Origin: Effrenium voratum
Lineage: Eukaryota > Sar > Dinophyceae > Suessiales > Symbiodiniaceae
Assembly: GCA_963377175.1 (NCBI GenBank)
Contig: CAUJNA010002112.1
Location: forward strand, 1,497,497-1,561,496
Direction: 5' to 3'
DNA length: 64,000 nt
The notes below the pieces were generated by a model. That model was not told the DNA's origin, searched no databases, and saw nothing but the letters and a program-made list of their open reading frames with translations. This document shows positions 26,776-35,397 of the stretch, one piece after another. Within the stretch, counting starts at the first letter, position 1. Each line of letters begins with the position of its first letter. The position numbers and the translations under genes are program-made.

Positions 26776-27290
26776 CGTCCGCCGGGAGAGCCGGGACAAC
26801 CCCAGGTGCCAAGAGCACCACTGGGTATCTCGGCGTAGGTTCGTTGAACATCATCAAAGAATCGATAGACGATTTAACTCCAGCGTGATTCACGTTTGTT
26901 TCACCGGGGGGTTAACAGAGCCTTCTCGTAGCTGAAGCCGTGCACCGCAGCGCACCGCTCTCGTCAGCTCGGGACTCCAAATGCGAGCAAGGACAGAGAG
27001 AGGCCGCAACTGATAACGAGGCACTGAACGAACAGACAGGGTGTAGCCAACGATAGACAAGGAAGACGACCCACCACGAGCCCAAGCAAAATCGAAGTCC
27101 AGATGAAGGGCAGACAGAGGACCCTGTCCCCAACATCCACAAGACAAGGAATGACCGAAGCCAGGGCCGAAGCCGAAGGCAAACCAGACCCCGCCAAAAG
27201 GACAGAACCGCGGGAAGTGAAGGAAACCGCGGAGCGTGAGTGCCACACATCCAGGCTGGGAGACAACGGGAGACAAATGAATCCGTCCAC
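26776..27290. repeat. Duplicated unique segment, left copy
   Basis: A stretch of about 450 bp beginning CCAGGTGCCAAGAGCACCAC closely matches 45897-46395 in the same orientation. The left copy has about 29 extra bp near 26975. The two copies are larger units of the minisatellite that pre-date the insertion. I recognise no gene in it. Confidence 0.85.
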
Positions 27291-27329
27291 CCAGAGGGGC
27301 ATCCAGGCTGGGAGACAACGGGAGACAAA

Positions 27330-27334
27330 CAAAG
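27330..27334. repeat. Target site duplication CAAAG (left)
   Basis: The five bases next to the LTR end are repeated at 45438-45442. Removing the element restores an uninterrupted GGGAGACAAA minisatellite. Five bp is the normal duplication length for Ty1/copia integrases. Confidence 0.92.
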
Positions 27335-27684
27335 TGTCAAGAGACGGCAAGGTGACGTCCCGTGGGACGCTATGCACCGAACCCTCCAGCTGTAATACCA
27401 ACCACGTAGAAAGGTGTATACGGACGATGCCGTTATAGCCGAACCCGTGTGAACGTGGCAAGGGAGAAGGAATGATAGTTACAACAGTGGTCCTGACAAA
27501 TGCAGCGCAAGCGAGATGTTTTCCGCTCTCAATGCCGATCACGTATGTATGCAGCTACACATCAGATCTTGAACCTCAATTGTGTCTTGAGCCAAATGGC
27601 GATCAATGGAACTTGTTAAGCAACACCAACATGGACCTCAGAACAGCTACCCAATTTCGGCACGGGGCCTAGAGGGTTTTAACA
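27335..27684 (-). repeat. 3' LTR
   Basis: 350 bp, sense TGTTAAAACC...TCTTGACA, with TG/CA ends. It is near-identical to 45087-45437. It contains a spliced-leader-like 15-mer (27586-27600) and a GTCCC/GGGAC inverted repeat near its sense 3' end. Confidence 0.95.
27586..27600 (-). promoter_or_regulatory. Dinoflagellate spliced-leader relic in the 3' LTR
   Basis: Sense reads GCCATTTGGCTCAAG. The 3' part of the conserved dinoflagellate spliced leader is GCCATTTTGGCTCAAG, so the match is complete but for one T. The orientation is that of element transcription. The same 15-mer is in the other LTR. Confidence 0.7.
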
Positions 27685-27696
27685 TCCCCCATTTGG
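27685..27696 (-). promoter_or_regulatory. Polypurine tract
   Basis: Sense CCAAATGGGGGA lies directly against the TGTT start of the 3' LTR, the expected place for the plus-strand primer. The purine run is short but well placed. Confidence 0.7.
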
Positions 27697-28312
27697 GTCG
27701 CATCGTTCGTCATGCGGTCCAAACATCACAAAACGTTCCACTGGCCACGGCTTCAGCTACGAAATCGTGTCGTGCATTCTTTTACTTGCTATCACTACAC
27801 CGTTCATTCGTTGTGAAACATGCCTGGTTCGATTGTATGAAAAGTGAAACATTCATCCATCAATCGAAGCGCACTCCCATATGCAGGTGTATACAATACA
27901 CGGTCGTCACGTCATTTGACCACCAATGAACAATCCAGCTGCCGCATTTGCGCATCGCGCAGCTGTCATCCATAAAATGAGTTGGCCACAAAAGTCCATC
28001 AGAGGCGCCTGCTCGTAATCGGTCTGCATATCTCCGGCAAAGAAACATCGGTGAGCGATCAATGCAAATCATAGCCATTCCAGATACCATGGACAATGCA
28101 TAAATAATGAAAAGGATGTCATCCATAAGGTAATAGTTCCATCCATGAATATCCAGAGCGTCATAGTCATCGGAATATGTAACCATGTACACATCCAGTC
28201 ATCTTGGACACATGAATTTAAATCATGACATAAAGTCGTTCCATCGCGATAGTGTCGATGAGACGCAAGTAACGGATGGGGACTAACCCACATCGTACCG
28301 CAACCAGCATCT
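27697..28312 (-). other. Noncoding 3' region of the retrotransposon
   Basis: Sequence between the stop of the 2304-codon ORF and the polypurine tract. Only short frames occur. It holds one copy of the dispersed bulged hairpin just after the stop codon. Confidence 0.7.
28275..28294 (-). promoter_or_regulatory. Bulged hairpin copy 9
   Basis: Sense GATG, bulged T, GGG, loop TTAGT, CCC, CATC. The outer stem pairs perfectly. This is the only copy outside a reading frame, 19 nt past the stop codon, which argues that the RNA structure rather than the encoded peptide is what is kept. Confidence 0.65.
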
Positions 28313-31300
28313 TCACGACGCATACCTGGCCTTAATGGACAGCCTGTGAGTGCGTCGACGGAACTCCTCATCCAAGTTCTTCTGGGCTTCTCGTGCCCGG
28401 ACACACTTCTTGTTGTGATCCTCTGGTAACCAGTGCCCTTTCCGAAGGCACCAATCCAGCAGAGGTGTGTCGCACTTGTTCGGGTCGATGGCCGAGATGA
28501 TGGCGCTCACGTTGACCGTGTAACCATTCTTGCCAAGGTTCAGGCCATCCCTCACGAATGATATATACTTACAGTTGAAAGCCAGTGCAAAGCACCTGAA
28601 AATAATATCACCCACCGGGTGCACTCGGTCCTTGACCAGGAGCTTCATTTCGTCCTTGGTGACATCGAGGATTCTCGCTGCAATCCACAGCTTGTAGAGT
28701 GTGTAAAGTCCCTCGCATTTGCACACCATCATACGAATATAATCTTCACGCTCCTCAACCGATCGGAAGGATCTTGTCCGAACATTCTCCGATTGAGAAA
28801 TTTTCTTCGCCGTTGATGGCAAGAGTATACCTTCCTGATCATGATCGGTGATGTTGGGGTACCTCTTGAAGTCATTGTGGTAAGGGCAGCCCTCTCTCCC
28901 TTCGAGCCTGGCGTTCATCGTTCTCTCCTCACCACCCTCAAACATCCCCCACATCTTGGACATCTGGAGTGCGATAAATCCTGCCATGTACTGAGCCTCA
29001 CGCGGCTCGTCAAGGCAGATCGCCATCCGCTGGGAACTTATAATATCCCGTGACGCCAGATCAGTGTCGCGATAATGCCAACCGCTGTCTTCCTCTTCTG
29101 ACGCATAGCCGGATGTATATCCTTGCGTGTCCATGTCGTCATCTTCTCCCGGAACTTCCTCCGCTTCGTCTTCATCCTCCTGTGCCGCCGCATCGTGGTT
29201 GGCTTCTTCCTGTGCACGCCTGGCATCTCCCGAGACGTTGGGGTTTTGGTTGTCCTCCTCGTCATCGGAGTTGATGTGGATGTAGTACCTTCCGATGGAG
29301 ATCAGTTGTGCCTCGCACTCCAGGCATAAGCAGAAGCAGGTGGGGATTGCGGTCGCACATGATGGACATATCCGGCACCTCAGTCCTTCCCATGTCTCAT
29401 CATTCAGGATGACGACCTTGCTGACTTCGTCCCGGACCTCGTTGACCTGTGCATTGAACTCCTCCATCTTGTCGTTTCGATAGAGTTCGCAGGCACGATC
29501 AACCATGTCTACGATGTAGTGCAGATTATCGGCCCCTGTCTCGGTCTCCGGCATCCTCTCGCTGATCTTTGTGACGTTCTGGAGGAACATCGCAGCCGAC
29601 TCTTGGGATGAGTTGACGAAGCCAGGGCAGATCTCGTTCTCCACACACTTCGAGTACGCCCTCTTGATGTCAACGTACTCCAGGCGTTTCCCTCCGTTGC
29701 TCTTGCCAATCCAAATGGACTTGACCTCATAGAACGGGATCACGTCAAAGACCATGAATGTCCCATTTGCCGCGACTCCAGCTCCATACCGCGCGAGGGT
29801 TGCACTGGGAATGTAGATGATCGCAATCGGATCCCCCTTCCTTACGTTCCGCAGCGTCATCTTCGTCGCCACGTTCATCTCATCCCATGGAGCAAACGCT
29901 CCGAAGTGCAGTGCTAGCCTGTTACCGCCATCGATTCCGCCGGGGACTAACCCACAGCGTACGATGCTTGGCAGATTTTCCACATACGTCACATGGAATG
30001 CTCCTCCGAGAGAATCACCCATTCTTGCAGAATACCTGTTTGCCAGTGCGGATGAGCTCATGAATCCAAAATCACTGTGACCAGTTGTGACTCGGATGCA
30101 CCAAGGTCTGTACCATCCATCGCATCTGTTGAACATCCTGTCGATGTCGTCCCGACCCACGCCGGCTTTGGTCATTTCTTCCCTGGCCGCCCTGGTGTCG
30201 TTCGGGTTCATGATGCTTGGAAACCTTGCTGCCAGGACCTGGAATCTCGATTTCCTGCTTCCAGATTCCTGCCACTTGATCACCTCCATGATGCCCATGT
30301 ATCGTTTCGCTCTCGTGGTGTATGGTGGGAATATGTCGTTGTTCCGGTCGTCAATGACTGCATCAATGTCGACCCATCCACCTTCGTCGCACCTGAAAGC
30401 ACTTCCTCGGCAGCTGCCGATCTTGTGTCGAAGGACTCTGCATAGGTCGTGAGATAGCTGGTTTGCTTGGTCTTTAGTAGCAAATACCGAGCGATCATCG
30501 CCAATCCTGCATAGTGGAGCACCGTCAAAAGGAGCAACGCAGAAGTTGACACTCTTGCCAAGCTGCATCACGTCCACCTGCTCAAGGATTGCACCTTTGG
30601 GAAAGTATTTGGGGTCAACGATGGACGCATACGCCCATGGCAAGTGCACATCACTCACGTCGCCATACTTCGGGATGTAGCACGGGATGGTGTCACATCC
30701 CATCTCAAGCGTCTTCTTGAATGTCCTGTTGTCCCCGCACGGGTTGTAGGTGAGGTCCACGCCACCGCATTGTAGCTCTCCTCCCTCAGCCGTGTCAGCC
30801 ATCTCCACCAAGTTGATGGTATAGCTATACATCTCAATTGTTTCTTTCCCTGCTTGTCCTCCTCTCTTTCTTTCCTTGGACGTTGATGAGGACGGCTCCT
30901 CCGTATCCCCCATATCTTCATCCGATGAAACGGGATCACTGCTGAGTAGCTCACGGAGCATCTTCATCGCCTTCTCATTTCCAGCAGCCTCCTCAATGTC
31001 CTTGCAGTCGCCGTCGTGGGCCAGGTTCGCGCACTTCATGCAGATTCCCATTTCTCCCATGCACTTCTCCATTGACTCCAGGAATCCTAGTGCCGCTCTC
31101 CGCCCGTCGATCACTCGCTGCTTCTTTTCTTCCTTCTCAGCGTTGGGCTGAGAGCTTCGGCTCGGGTCTGGTGCTTGACCAAGACCGTCATCTTCGCCCT
31201 CTGTGGCCTTTCTCTTGGACCCTTGGGCAGAAGGCTCGGTTATCAGGGATCGCGGATGTCTGGGCTTGACCTTGTTCATGATGTCAAGCACCTCCTTCGT

Positions 31301-34300
31301 GGGCACGCCGAGCTGTGCGGAAGGTCTGTTCCGCTTTCGGTTCTGGCCCGTCGTGTGGGTCACGTTCCCGGCGAGGTGTCGTACTATTGACTGCTCGAAC
31401 TCCCTCTTGATCTTCCATGCATCCTTCCACAGCGGCAGTTCGTGCTGGAAGTACGACATCACCTCAAAGAACCCCAATACCATCTCGACGACGTCTCCCA
31501 AGGATTCCTCGTTTGTAGTTTGTCCCAGGAGTTCATACATCGTTCCCTGGTCGAGCACACTCTTGATCCAGGACGAATATGCCACATTGCCAAGATCCTT
31601 GTCTATCATGAAGATGGACATTCTCTCCTCGACCCCCTCGGAATTCTTGCACACGATCACATCCCGGGATGCGCACAGTTGCTTCCCGTGACCGTTGTTG
31701 TAGAACTGTGCTGCTTGATCCACTGTCATGCTCACGAATCCCACGTGGGAAAGCTCCTTCTTCAGCTTAGAGTACGCGAGCTCCCGTATAATCGTGATCA
31801 TGGCCTGGATGTTGTTGACGTCCACCATGAGGTTTTGAAGGTCGGGGATTGCTACCACGCATTCCGCGAAGAGGCGCGTGTACATTTTCTTCCCCTCGAT
31901 AGACCTTGCAATACCGTTCGTGTCCGCAGTCCAGTTCGCGCAACAGTTCACGCAAGAAGTGGGATTGAACTTCGAGTTTGGTCCGAGCACCTTCGACTTG
32001 CTCATCTGCATCTCTCTAGCGCAAAGTTCGCAGATAAACTTGCTGAGCTCCGTGACCGAATACCATCGAAGACGTGGATCACCGACATCGGCTTTCCCAA
32101 ACGCATCTTGTTCGCCGTGCCCTTCATCTTGCTGTTCTTGTTTCCTCTTTGATTGTGCAGTGAAGGTTGGCTTGTATTCAAACTTCACCTTCGATTCCTC
32201 CATGTTCTTCGGAATGTTGAATCGAAGGTCGGGCTCGTTTATGCACGTCTCCTCCAATTCACGCACAAACGCGTTGCTCGGTGCGACCGCATCGATGGAT
32301 TTCTCAACCAGCAGTCGCTTCAGGAGAAAATGTTGCAAGTTCGAGCTCCCAGGGATCTTGTAGTTCTTTCCTGTGAGCGCATGGACCACGCGCCACAGGC
32401 GATCGTTCTCGGTCACCAGCGCGCCTGCCGCCTTGCAGATCTCGCTAACCTTGTTGGCGATCGTCCCCAAGTCCCCTCTTCCACCATGGAAAGCAACATC
32501 GCGATTCACGCACACCACGACCAGGCCCTTGCATGTGTTGACGAGGTCAGATATCGCCTTTTGCAGGGAGTCGATGATGGGGTTGGCGGTCACCTGCCAT
32601 CCACACCCTCTCATGCACACCCAATCATAGAGCGACATCCAAATGTGCACCGACATTGGTGAGTCATCCATGTCTCGCCTCCGTCGTTCAGCGATGAGCT
32701 TATCCAGCTTCTGCAATCGGGAGATGATATTCAACGTGTCGTTGGGTGAGGAGACTTGCTCACTCGACCCATAGTATGATCTCTCCTCGATATTTGTCCA
32801 CCCCTGTTCGTTGACCATCATCTGGAAGGTCTTCGTGCTCCCTTTCGAGTTGACGGCCCTCAGGGGCCAATCCAGGACCAAGAAGCTCTTCTTGTGGATC
32901 ATCATATCGCGAATCGTCGCCTCACCAATGGGGCTCCTCTTCTGCCTCTTGATAATCCGGTTCAACTGTCCAGGTGCGTTGTCCGGGTTCTTCTCCGCCT
33001 GGATCAACGCATTGATGGCTTTGGCGCCCGGAAGGCGTCCAGTAATCAAGCATCCTGTTTGGGCACACAAGAAAGCATACAGCTGTAGCCATGCCGCATT
33101 CCCCTTCCCAACATAGGAAAGAATAATCTTCTCCGCGCTGGTCTTCTCCTCGAAGTGCAATAGCGAAGAGGTCAGGCATCTCAGCATACACTCCCAATAT
33201 GTTGCGTTCTTGCCTTCTGCAAGACACGGCCCAAATACAGTTTGTATGATTGGGTACCCTGTATTGTTGTCTATGTTGAACTTCACATTGACAGTCGCGC
33301 CGCTCAAAGTAATACCCCCTTCGAATGAAGTGTAGGTATCATGTCCAGCAGTTGGGTTGATAATTACCCATCTGTCGTCGTCACCACCAGAGTTCATTCG
33401 GAAAATGGAGTCGATGATCTCGTTGTCGATCTTGACAGCATCGCTGGCTTGCGACCCCCCACTTGGAGCTCCCGGCTGGGGGACTGACCCACCAGCGGTT
33501 TGACTCCTTTGCCCGGAGCTTGATGCCGACTTCTGCTGTCGCTCCGTCTTCCGCGGCGGCTCCGTCTTCGATGAGCCCATCACCCACCATGTCGGCTCTT
33601 CCCCAACCACGAAATCCTCGGGGTACTTCTCCAGTTCCCTCTCGATTTCATGAATCGTGCAGTATTTATTCTGGAAGAATTCGATCATGACGTCCTTCTC
33701 GGCCTTCTTCTCGATCTCCTTCATCCAGCTTACCCACTTGCGCCGATCTTGGTTCTCAGCGGCCCTGTCAGCCGCGTGCGGTGCCAAACTGATGGAGTTG
33801 ATGTTCATCGCAGGCAGCTTTGACTCATAGATCATGTCGATGCACCACAGGAAGTCCCTGGCGTACTCGATCTCCCGGTAGAGTTCGTTCAGCTCCCTTT
33901 TGTCTGGACGGAAATAAGCTGTATACGACTGATCTTTGGCGTTCTTTTCGCCGAGTAATGGCTGCAACCTCCTCATGATGAATGAAACGCACATGAGCGA
34001 ATTGACCGCCCCGATGCACGCGTCAGAGATGTCACTGGGGGTTGACCCACAGATCATCCAGCGCAAGAGATTGTGCTGGCTGGCATTCTCATCCCTCCTC
34101 AGTGCATATGCGAGGTTCTTCATCGATGCGTGCAGCTCATTCTGGTAGACCAACCCAAGGTCCCAATTCTTCTGGTAGTCGTCCTTGGAACCACGACCGT
34201 AGAAGTCGATCTTGGGGGCCTTGATCACGCTCAACGTGAATACTTTCCCCCAGTTTCGATCTCTGTACTTTGCAATTCTCCGATCGTGCCTCTCAAACTC

Positions 34301-35227
34301 TGCAGTCGTCTGGAACTCCTCGGAGCTCCTCCACCTTCTCGATGACGATGCCCTAGTTGACTCGTCGCTGATGAACTCTTTGTATACCTCCCCAACCGGG
34401 GTGTCCTGGTGGAATGCAGCTTTGAACGACCGTTCCTCGTTGTCCTCGGCCACGCCTAATGCGAGATCCCAGATGTTCGCAATTGATCTCAACATATCCG
34501 CCCCCTCTATGCAGTACTTGGTCACGTTGAGCAACTCGGGGTTCTTCGCTAGCAGCGATGCCTCACCGCAAAGTTGGTTCAGCGCCGCCACAATCTTCTT
34601 TCCCTTGCTGCAAAATTCCCTCCATCCAAGCATACATTCGTCGGCAGAAAGCTGTCCGAAAACTTTGCTGATGAACTCTAAGGCAACCCTCATAGACTGC
34701 CCTTCACCTTTCATCATCCCGCGGCCTTTGGCAGAATAATACGCTGAGTATGCATAAATAGCAGGGACGCCGATGTCCTCGATCCACTTCACGCACATAC
34801 CCAGGTCGCTGCTCATCTCCATCCTCTTGGGTATCCTCTTGCCTTCCTCGATGGCGTTCTTCACCAAATTCCCCAAGAAGATTGCCGCTTGCCTAGATTT
34901 CCCGACAGGCACGCAGAAGAACTCATTCGTATTGACAACAGTCGGATTGGCAGTCATCTTGATGATATTCTCCAGAACCAGGAAAACCCAAAATAAGCAG
35001 CTGCAAATGAAGCCACGGAATTGTCCCAATACGATCCCAGTTTCAGATTGAGGTGATGAACTCGTCCAAGCTCCTCCTTGAAGCTTGGGGTTCGGGACTG
35101 ACCCAGCTCCCCGTATGCACCAGAGGTTCGGGACTGACCCAGCACCTCGGTTGTGCAGTTGGGGTGGCGCAGATTTCACTCGCAGTAGCTTGGCGCTTCC
35201 GCGATCTCCCTCGCGTAATGCAAGCAA
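28313..35227 (-). CDS. Giant accessory ORF with Tpt1/KptA-type RNA 2'-phosphotransferase domain
   Basis: 2304 codons, no stop, between the pol region and the 3' LTR. The likely start is Met91 (34957), followed by MTANPTVV; the upstream part looks like leader. Residues about 1590-1842 match the Tpt1/KptA family, which removes a 2'-phosphate from RNA using NAD+: an LxxVLRH motif (Arg1600-His1601), GGWVDID, KSRFQV, IRVTTGHS (Arg1712, His1717), FHVTY...I..GLVPGG, NRLALHF and ANGTFMVFDVIP. The Arg usual in the FYRS-NG motif seems replaced by Val, so activity is uncertain. Other visible features: Cys pairs near 1067-1096, a Cys cluster (CRICPSC...CLCLEC) near 1951-1972, and an acidic stretch 2015-2050. 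The N-terminal 1000 residues are unrecognised. It occupies the place env-like genes take in other elements. Confidence 0.8.
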   Translation of the reverse strand: MLALREGDRGSAKLLRVKSAPPQLHNRGAGSVPNLWCIRGAGSVPNPKLQGGAWTSSSPQSETGIVLGQFRGFICSCLFWVFLVLENIIKMTANPTVVNTNEFFCVPVGKSRQAAIFLGNLVKNAIEEGKRIPKRMEMSSDLGMCVKWIEDIGVPAIYAYSAYYSAKGRGMMKGEGQSMRVALEFISKVFGQLSADECMLGWREFCSKGKKIVAALNQLCGEASLLAKNPELLNVTKYCIEGADMLRSIANIWDLALGVAEDNEERSFKAAFHQDTPVGEVYKEFISDESTRASSSRRWRSSEEFQTTAEFERHDRRIAKYRDRNWGKVFTLSVIKAPKIDFYGRGSKDDYQKNWDLGLVYQNELHASMKNLAYALRRDENASQHNLLRWMICGSTPSDISDACIGAVNSLMCVSFIMRRLQPLLGEKNAKDQSYTAYFRPDKRELNELYREIEYARDFLWCIDMIYESKLPAMNINSISLAPHAADRAAENQDRRKWVSWMKEIEKKAEKDVMIEFFQNKYCTIHEIERELEKYPEDFVVGEEPTWWVMGSSKTEPPRKTERQQKSASSSGQRSQTAGGSVPQPGAPSGGSQASDAVKIDNEIIDSIFRMNSGGDDDRWVIINPTAGHDTYTSFEGGITLSGATVNVKFNIDNNTGYPIIQTVFGPCLAEGKNATYWECMLRCLTSSLLHFEEKTSAEKIILSYVGKGNAAWLQLYAFLCAQTGCLITGRLPGAKAINALIQAEKNPDNAPGQLNRIIKRQKRSPIGEATIRDMMIHKKSFLVLDWPLRAVNSKGSTKTFQMMVNEQGWTNIEERSYYGSSEQVSSPNDTLNIISRLQKLDKLIAERRRRDMDDSPMSVHIWMSLYDWVCMRGCGWQVTANPIIDSLQKAISDLVNTCKGLVVVCVNRDVAFHGGRGDLGTIANKVSEICKAAGALVTENDRLWRVVHALTGKNYKIPGSSNLQHFLLKRLLVEKSIDAVAPSNAFVRELEETCINEPDLRFNIPKNMEESKVKFEYKPTFTAQSKRKQEQQDEGHGEQDAFGKADVGDPRLRWYSVTELSKFICELCAREMQMSKSKVLGPNSKFNPTSCVNCCANWTADTNGIARSIEGKKMYTRLFAECVVAIPDLQNLMVDVNNIQAMITIIRELAYSKLKKELSHVGFVSMTVDQAAQFYNNGHGKQLCASRDVIVCKNSEGVEERMSIFMIDKDLGNVAYSSWIKSVLDQGTMYELLGQTTNEESLGDVVEMVLGFFEVMSYFQHELPLWKDAWKIKREFEQSIVRHLAGNVTHTTGQNRKRNRPSAQLGVPTKEVLDIMNKVKPRHPRSLITEPSAQGSKRKATEGEDDGLGQAPDPSRSSQPNAEKEEKKQRVIDGRRAALGFLESMEKCMGEMGICMKCANLAHDGDCKDIEEAAGNEKAMKMLRELLSSDPVSSDEDMGDTEEPSSSTSKERKRGGQAGKETIEMYSYTINLVEMADTAEGGELQCGGVDLTYNPCGDNRTFKKTLEMGCDTIPCYIPKYGDVSDVHLPWAYASIVDPKYFPKGAILEQVDVMQLGKSVNFCVAPFDGAPLCRIGDDRSVFATKDQANQLSHDLCRVLRHKIGSCRGSAFRCDEGGWVDIDAVIDDRNNDIFPPYTTRAKRYMGIMEVIKWQESGSRKSRFQVLAARFPSIMNPNDTRAAREEMTKAGVGRDDIDRMFNRCDGWYRPWCIRVTTGHSDFGFMSSSALANRYSARMGDSLGGAFHVTYVENLPSIVRCGLVPGGIDGGNRLALHFGAFAPWDEMNVATKMTLRNVRKGDPIAIIYIPSATLARYGAGVAANGTFMVFDVIPFYEVKSIWIGKSNGGKRLEYVDIKRAYSKCVENEICPGFVNSSQESAAMFLQNVTKISERMPETETGADNLHYIVDMVDRACELYRNDKMEEFNAQVNEVRDEVSKVVILNDETWEGLRCRICPSCATAIPTCFCLCLECEAQLISIGRYYIHINSDDEEDNQNPNVSGDARRAQEEANHDAAAQEDEDEAEEVPGEDDDMDTQGYTSGYASEEEDSGWHYRDTDLASRDIISSQRMAICLDEPREAQYMAGFIALQMSKMWGMFEGGEERTMNARLEGREGCPYHNDFKRYPNITDHDQEGILLPSTAKKISQSENVRTRSFRSVEEREDYIRMMVCKCEGLYTLYKLWIAARILDVTKDEMKLLVKDRVHPVGDIIFRCFALAFNCKYISFVRDGLNLGKNGYTVNVSAIISAIDPNKCDTPLLDWCLRKGHWLPEDHNKKCVRAREAQKNLDEEFRRRTHRLSIKARYAS
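29938..29959 (-). promoter_or_regulatory. Bulged hairpin copy 8
   Basis: Sense CGCTG, bulged T, GGG, loop TTAGT, CCC, CGGCG. Four Watson-Crick pairs and one U-G wobble in the outer stem. It lies inside the KptA domain, where it encodes GLVP. Confidence 0.65.
33475..33496 (-). promoter_or_regulatory. Bulged hairpin copy 7
   Basis: Sense GCTGG, bulged T, GGG, loop TCAGT, CCC, CCAGC. A perfect five-pair outer stem in a Gly/Ser/Pro linker of the large ORF (encodes GSVP at residues 580-583). Confidence 0.7.
34028..34058 (-). promoter_or_regulatory. Bulged hairpin copy 6
   Basis: Sense CTG, bulged T, GGG, loop TCAAC, CCC, CAG, extended beyond a small internal loop by GATG/CATC. The loop is variant, but the bulge and both stems are kept. 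Encodes GSTP. Confidence 0.55.
35087..35112 (-). promoter_or_regulatory. Bulged hairpin copy 5
   Basis: Sense GGGGAGC, bulged T, GGG, loop TCAGT, CCC, GAACCCC. The outer stem has four G-C pairs, two mismatches and one C-G pair. It lies 18 nt from copy 4. Confidence 0.6.
35123..35148 (-). promoter_or_regulatory. Bulged hairpin copy 4
   Basis: Sense GAGGTGC, bulged T, GGG, loop TCAGT, CCC, GAACCTC. Six of seven outer pairs form. Together with copy 5 it makes a tandem pair ahead of the giant ORF. Confidence 0.65.
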
Positions 35228-35397
35228 GAGCGAGTTTCAATGGTGCCGGCTTGAGGCACTTTGCGCGAGCACGAAAACGGCGAAGGATCACACCCACAAT
35301 TATCGACGTGTACAACTGGGTTTCTTTGGTTTCACGACCGGCACAAGGTCCATGCTCATGGTTTCCATTGCATTTCTTAGACAACGAGCCACCAAGG

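Larger units (their letters stand above)
26548..27334. repeat. GGGAGACAAA minisatellite, left arm
   Basis: Units built from GGGAGACAAATGAACCCGTC, CACCCAGAGAGCCGTGCC and AGGCATCCAGGCTGGGAGAC. The same minisatellite resumes at 45438 after the retrotransposon, so the element sits inside it. Confidence 0.9.
34958..35397 (-). other. Junction between pol region and giant ORF
   Basis: Between the stop at 35398 and the preferred Met at 34957. It carries two bulged hairpins (35087-35112, 35123-35148). Just upstream of the Met is CTTCATTTGCAG (AG at 35002-35001), a good 3' splice or trans-splice acceptor, followed by the pyrimidine-rich TTTTGGGTTTTCCTGG. The large ORF could thus be made from its own spliced-leader mRNA; this is inference. 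Confidence 0.45.

Noticed and set aside
26784..26806. GGGACAACCCCAGG outside the element as another hairpin copy
   Set aside because: The loop does not match the family, the outer stem is only two or three pairs, and the orientation is opposite.
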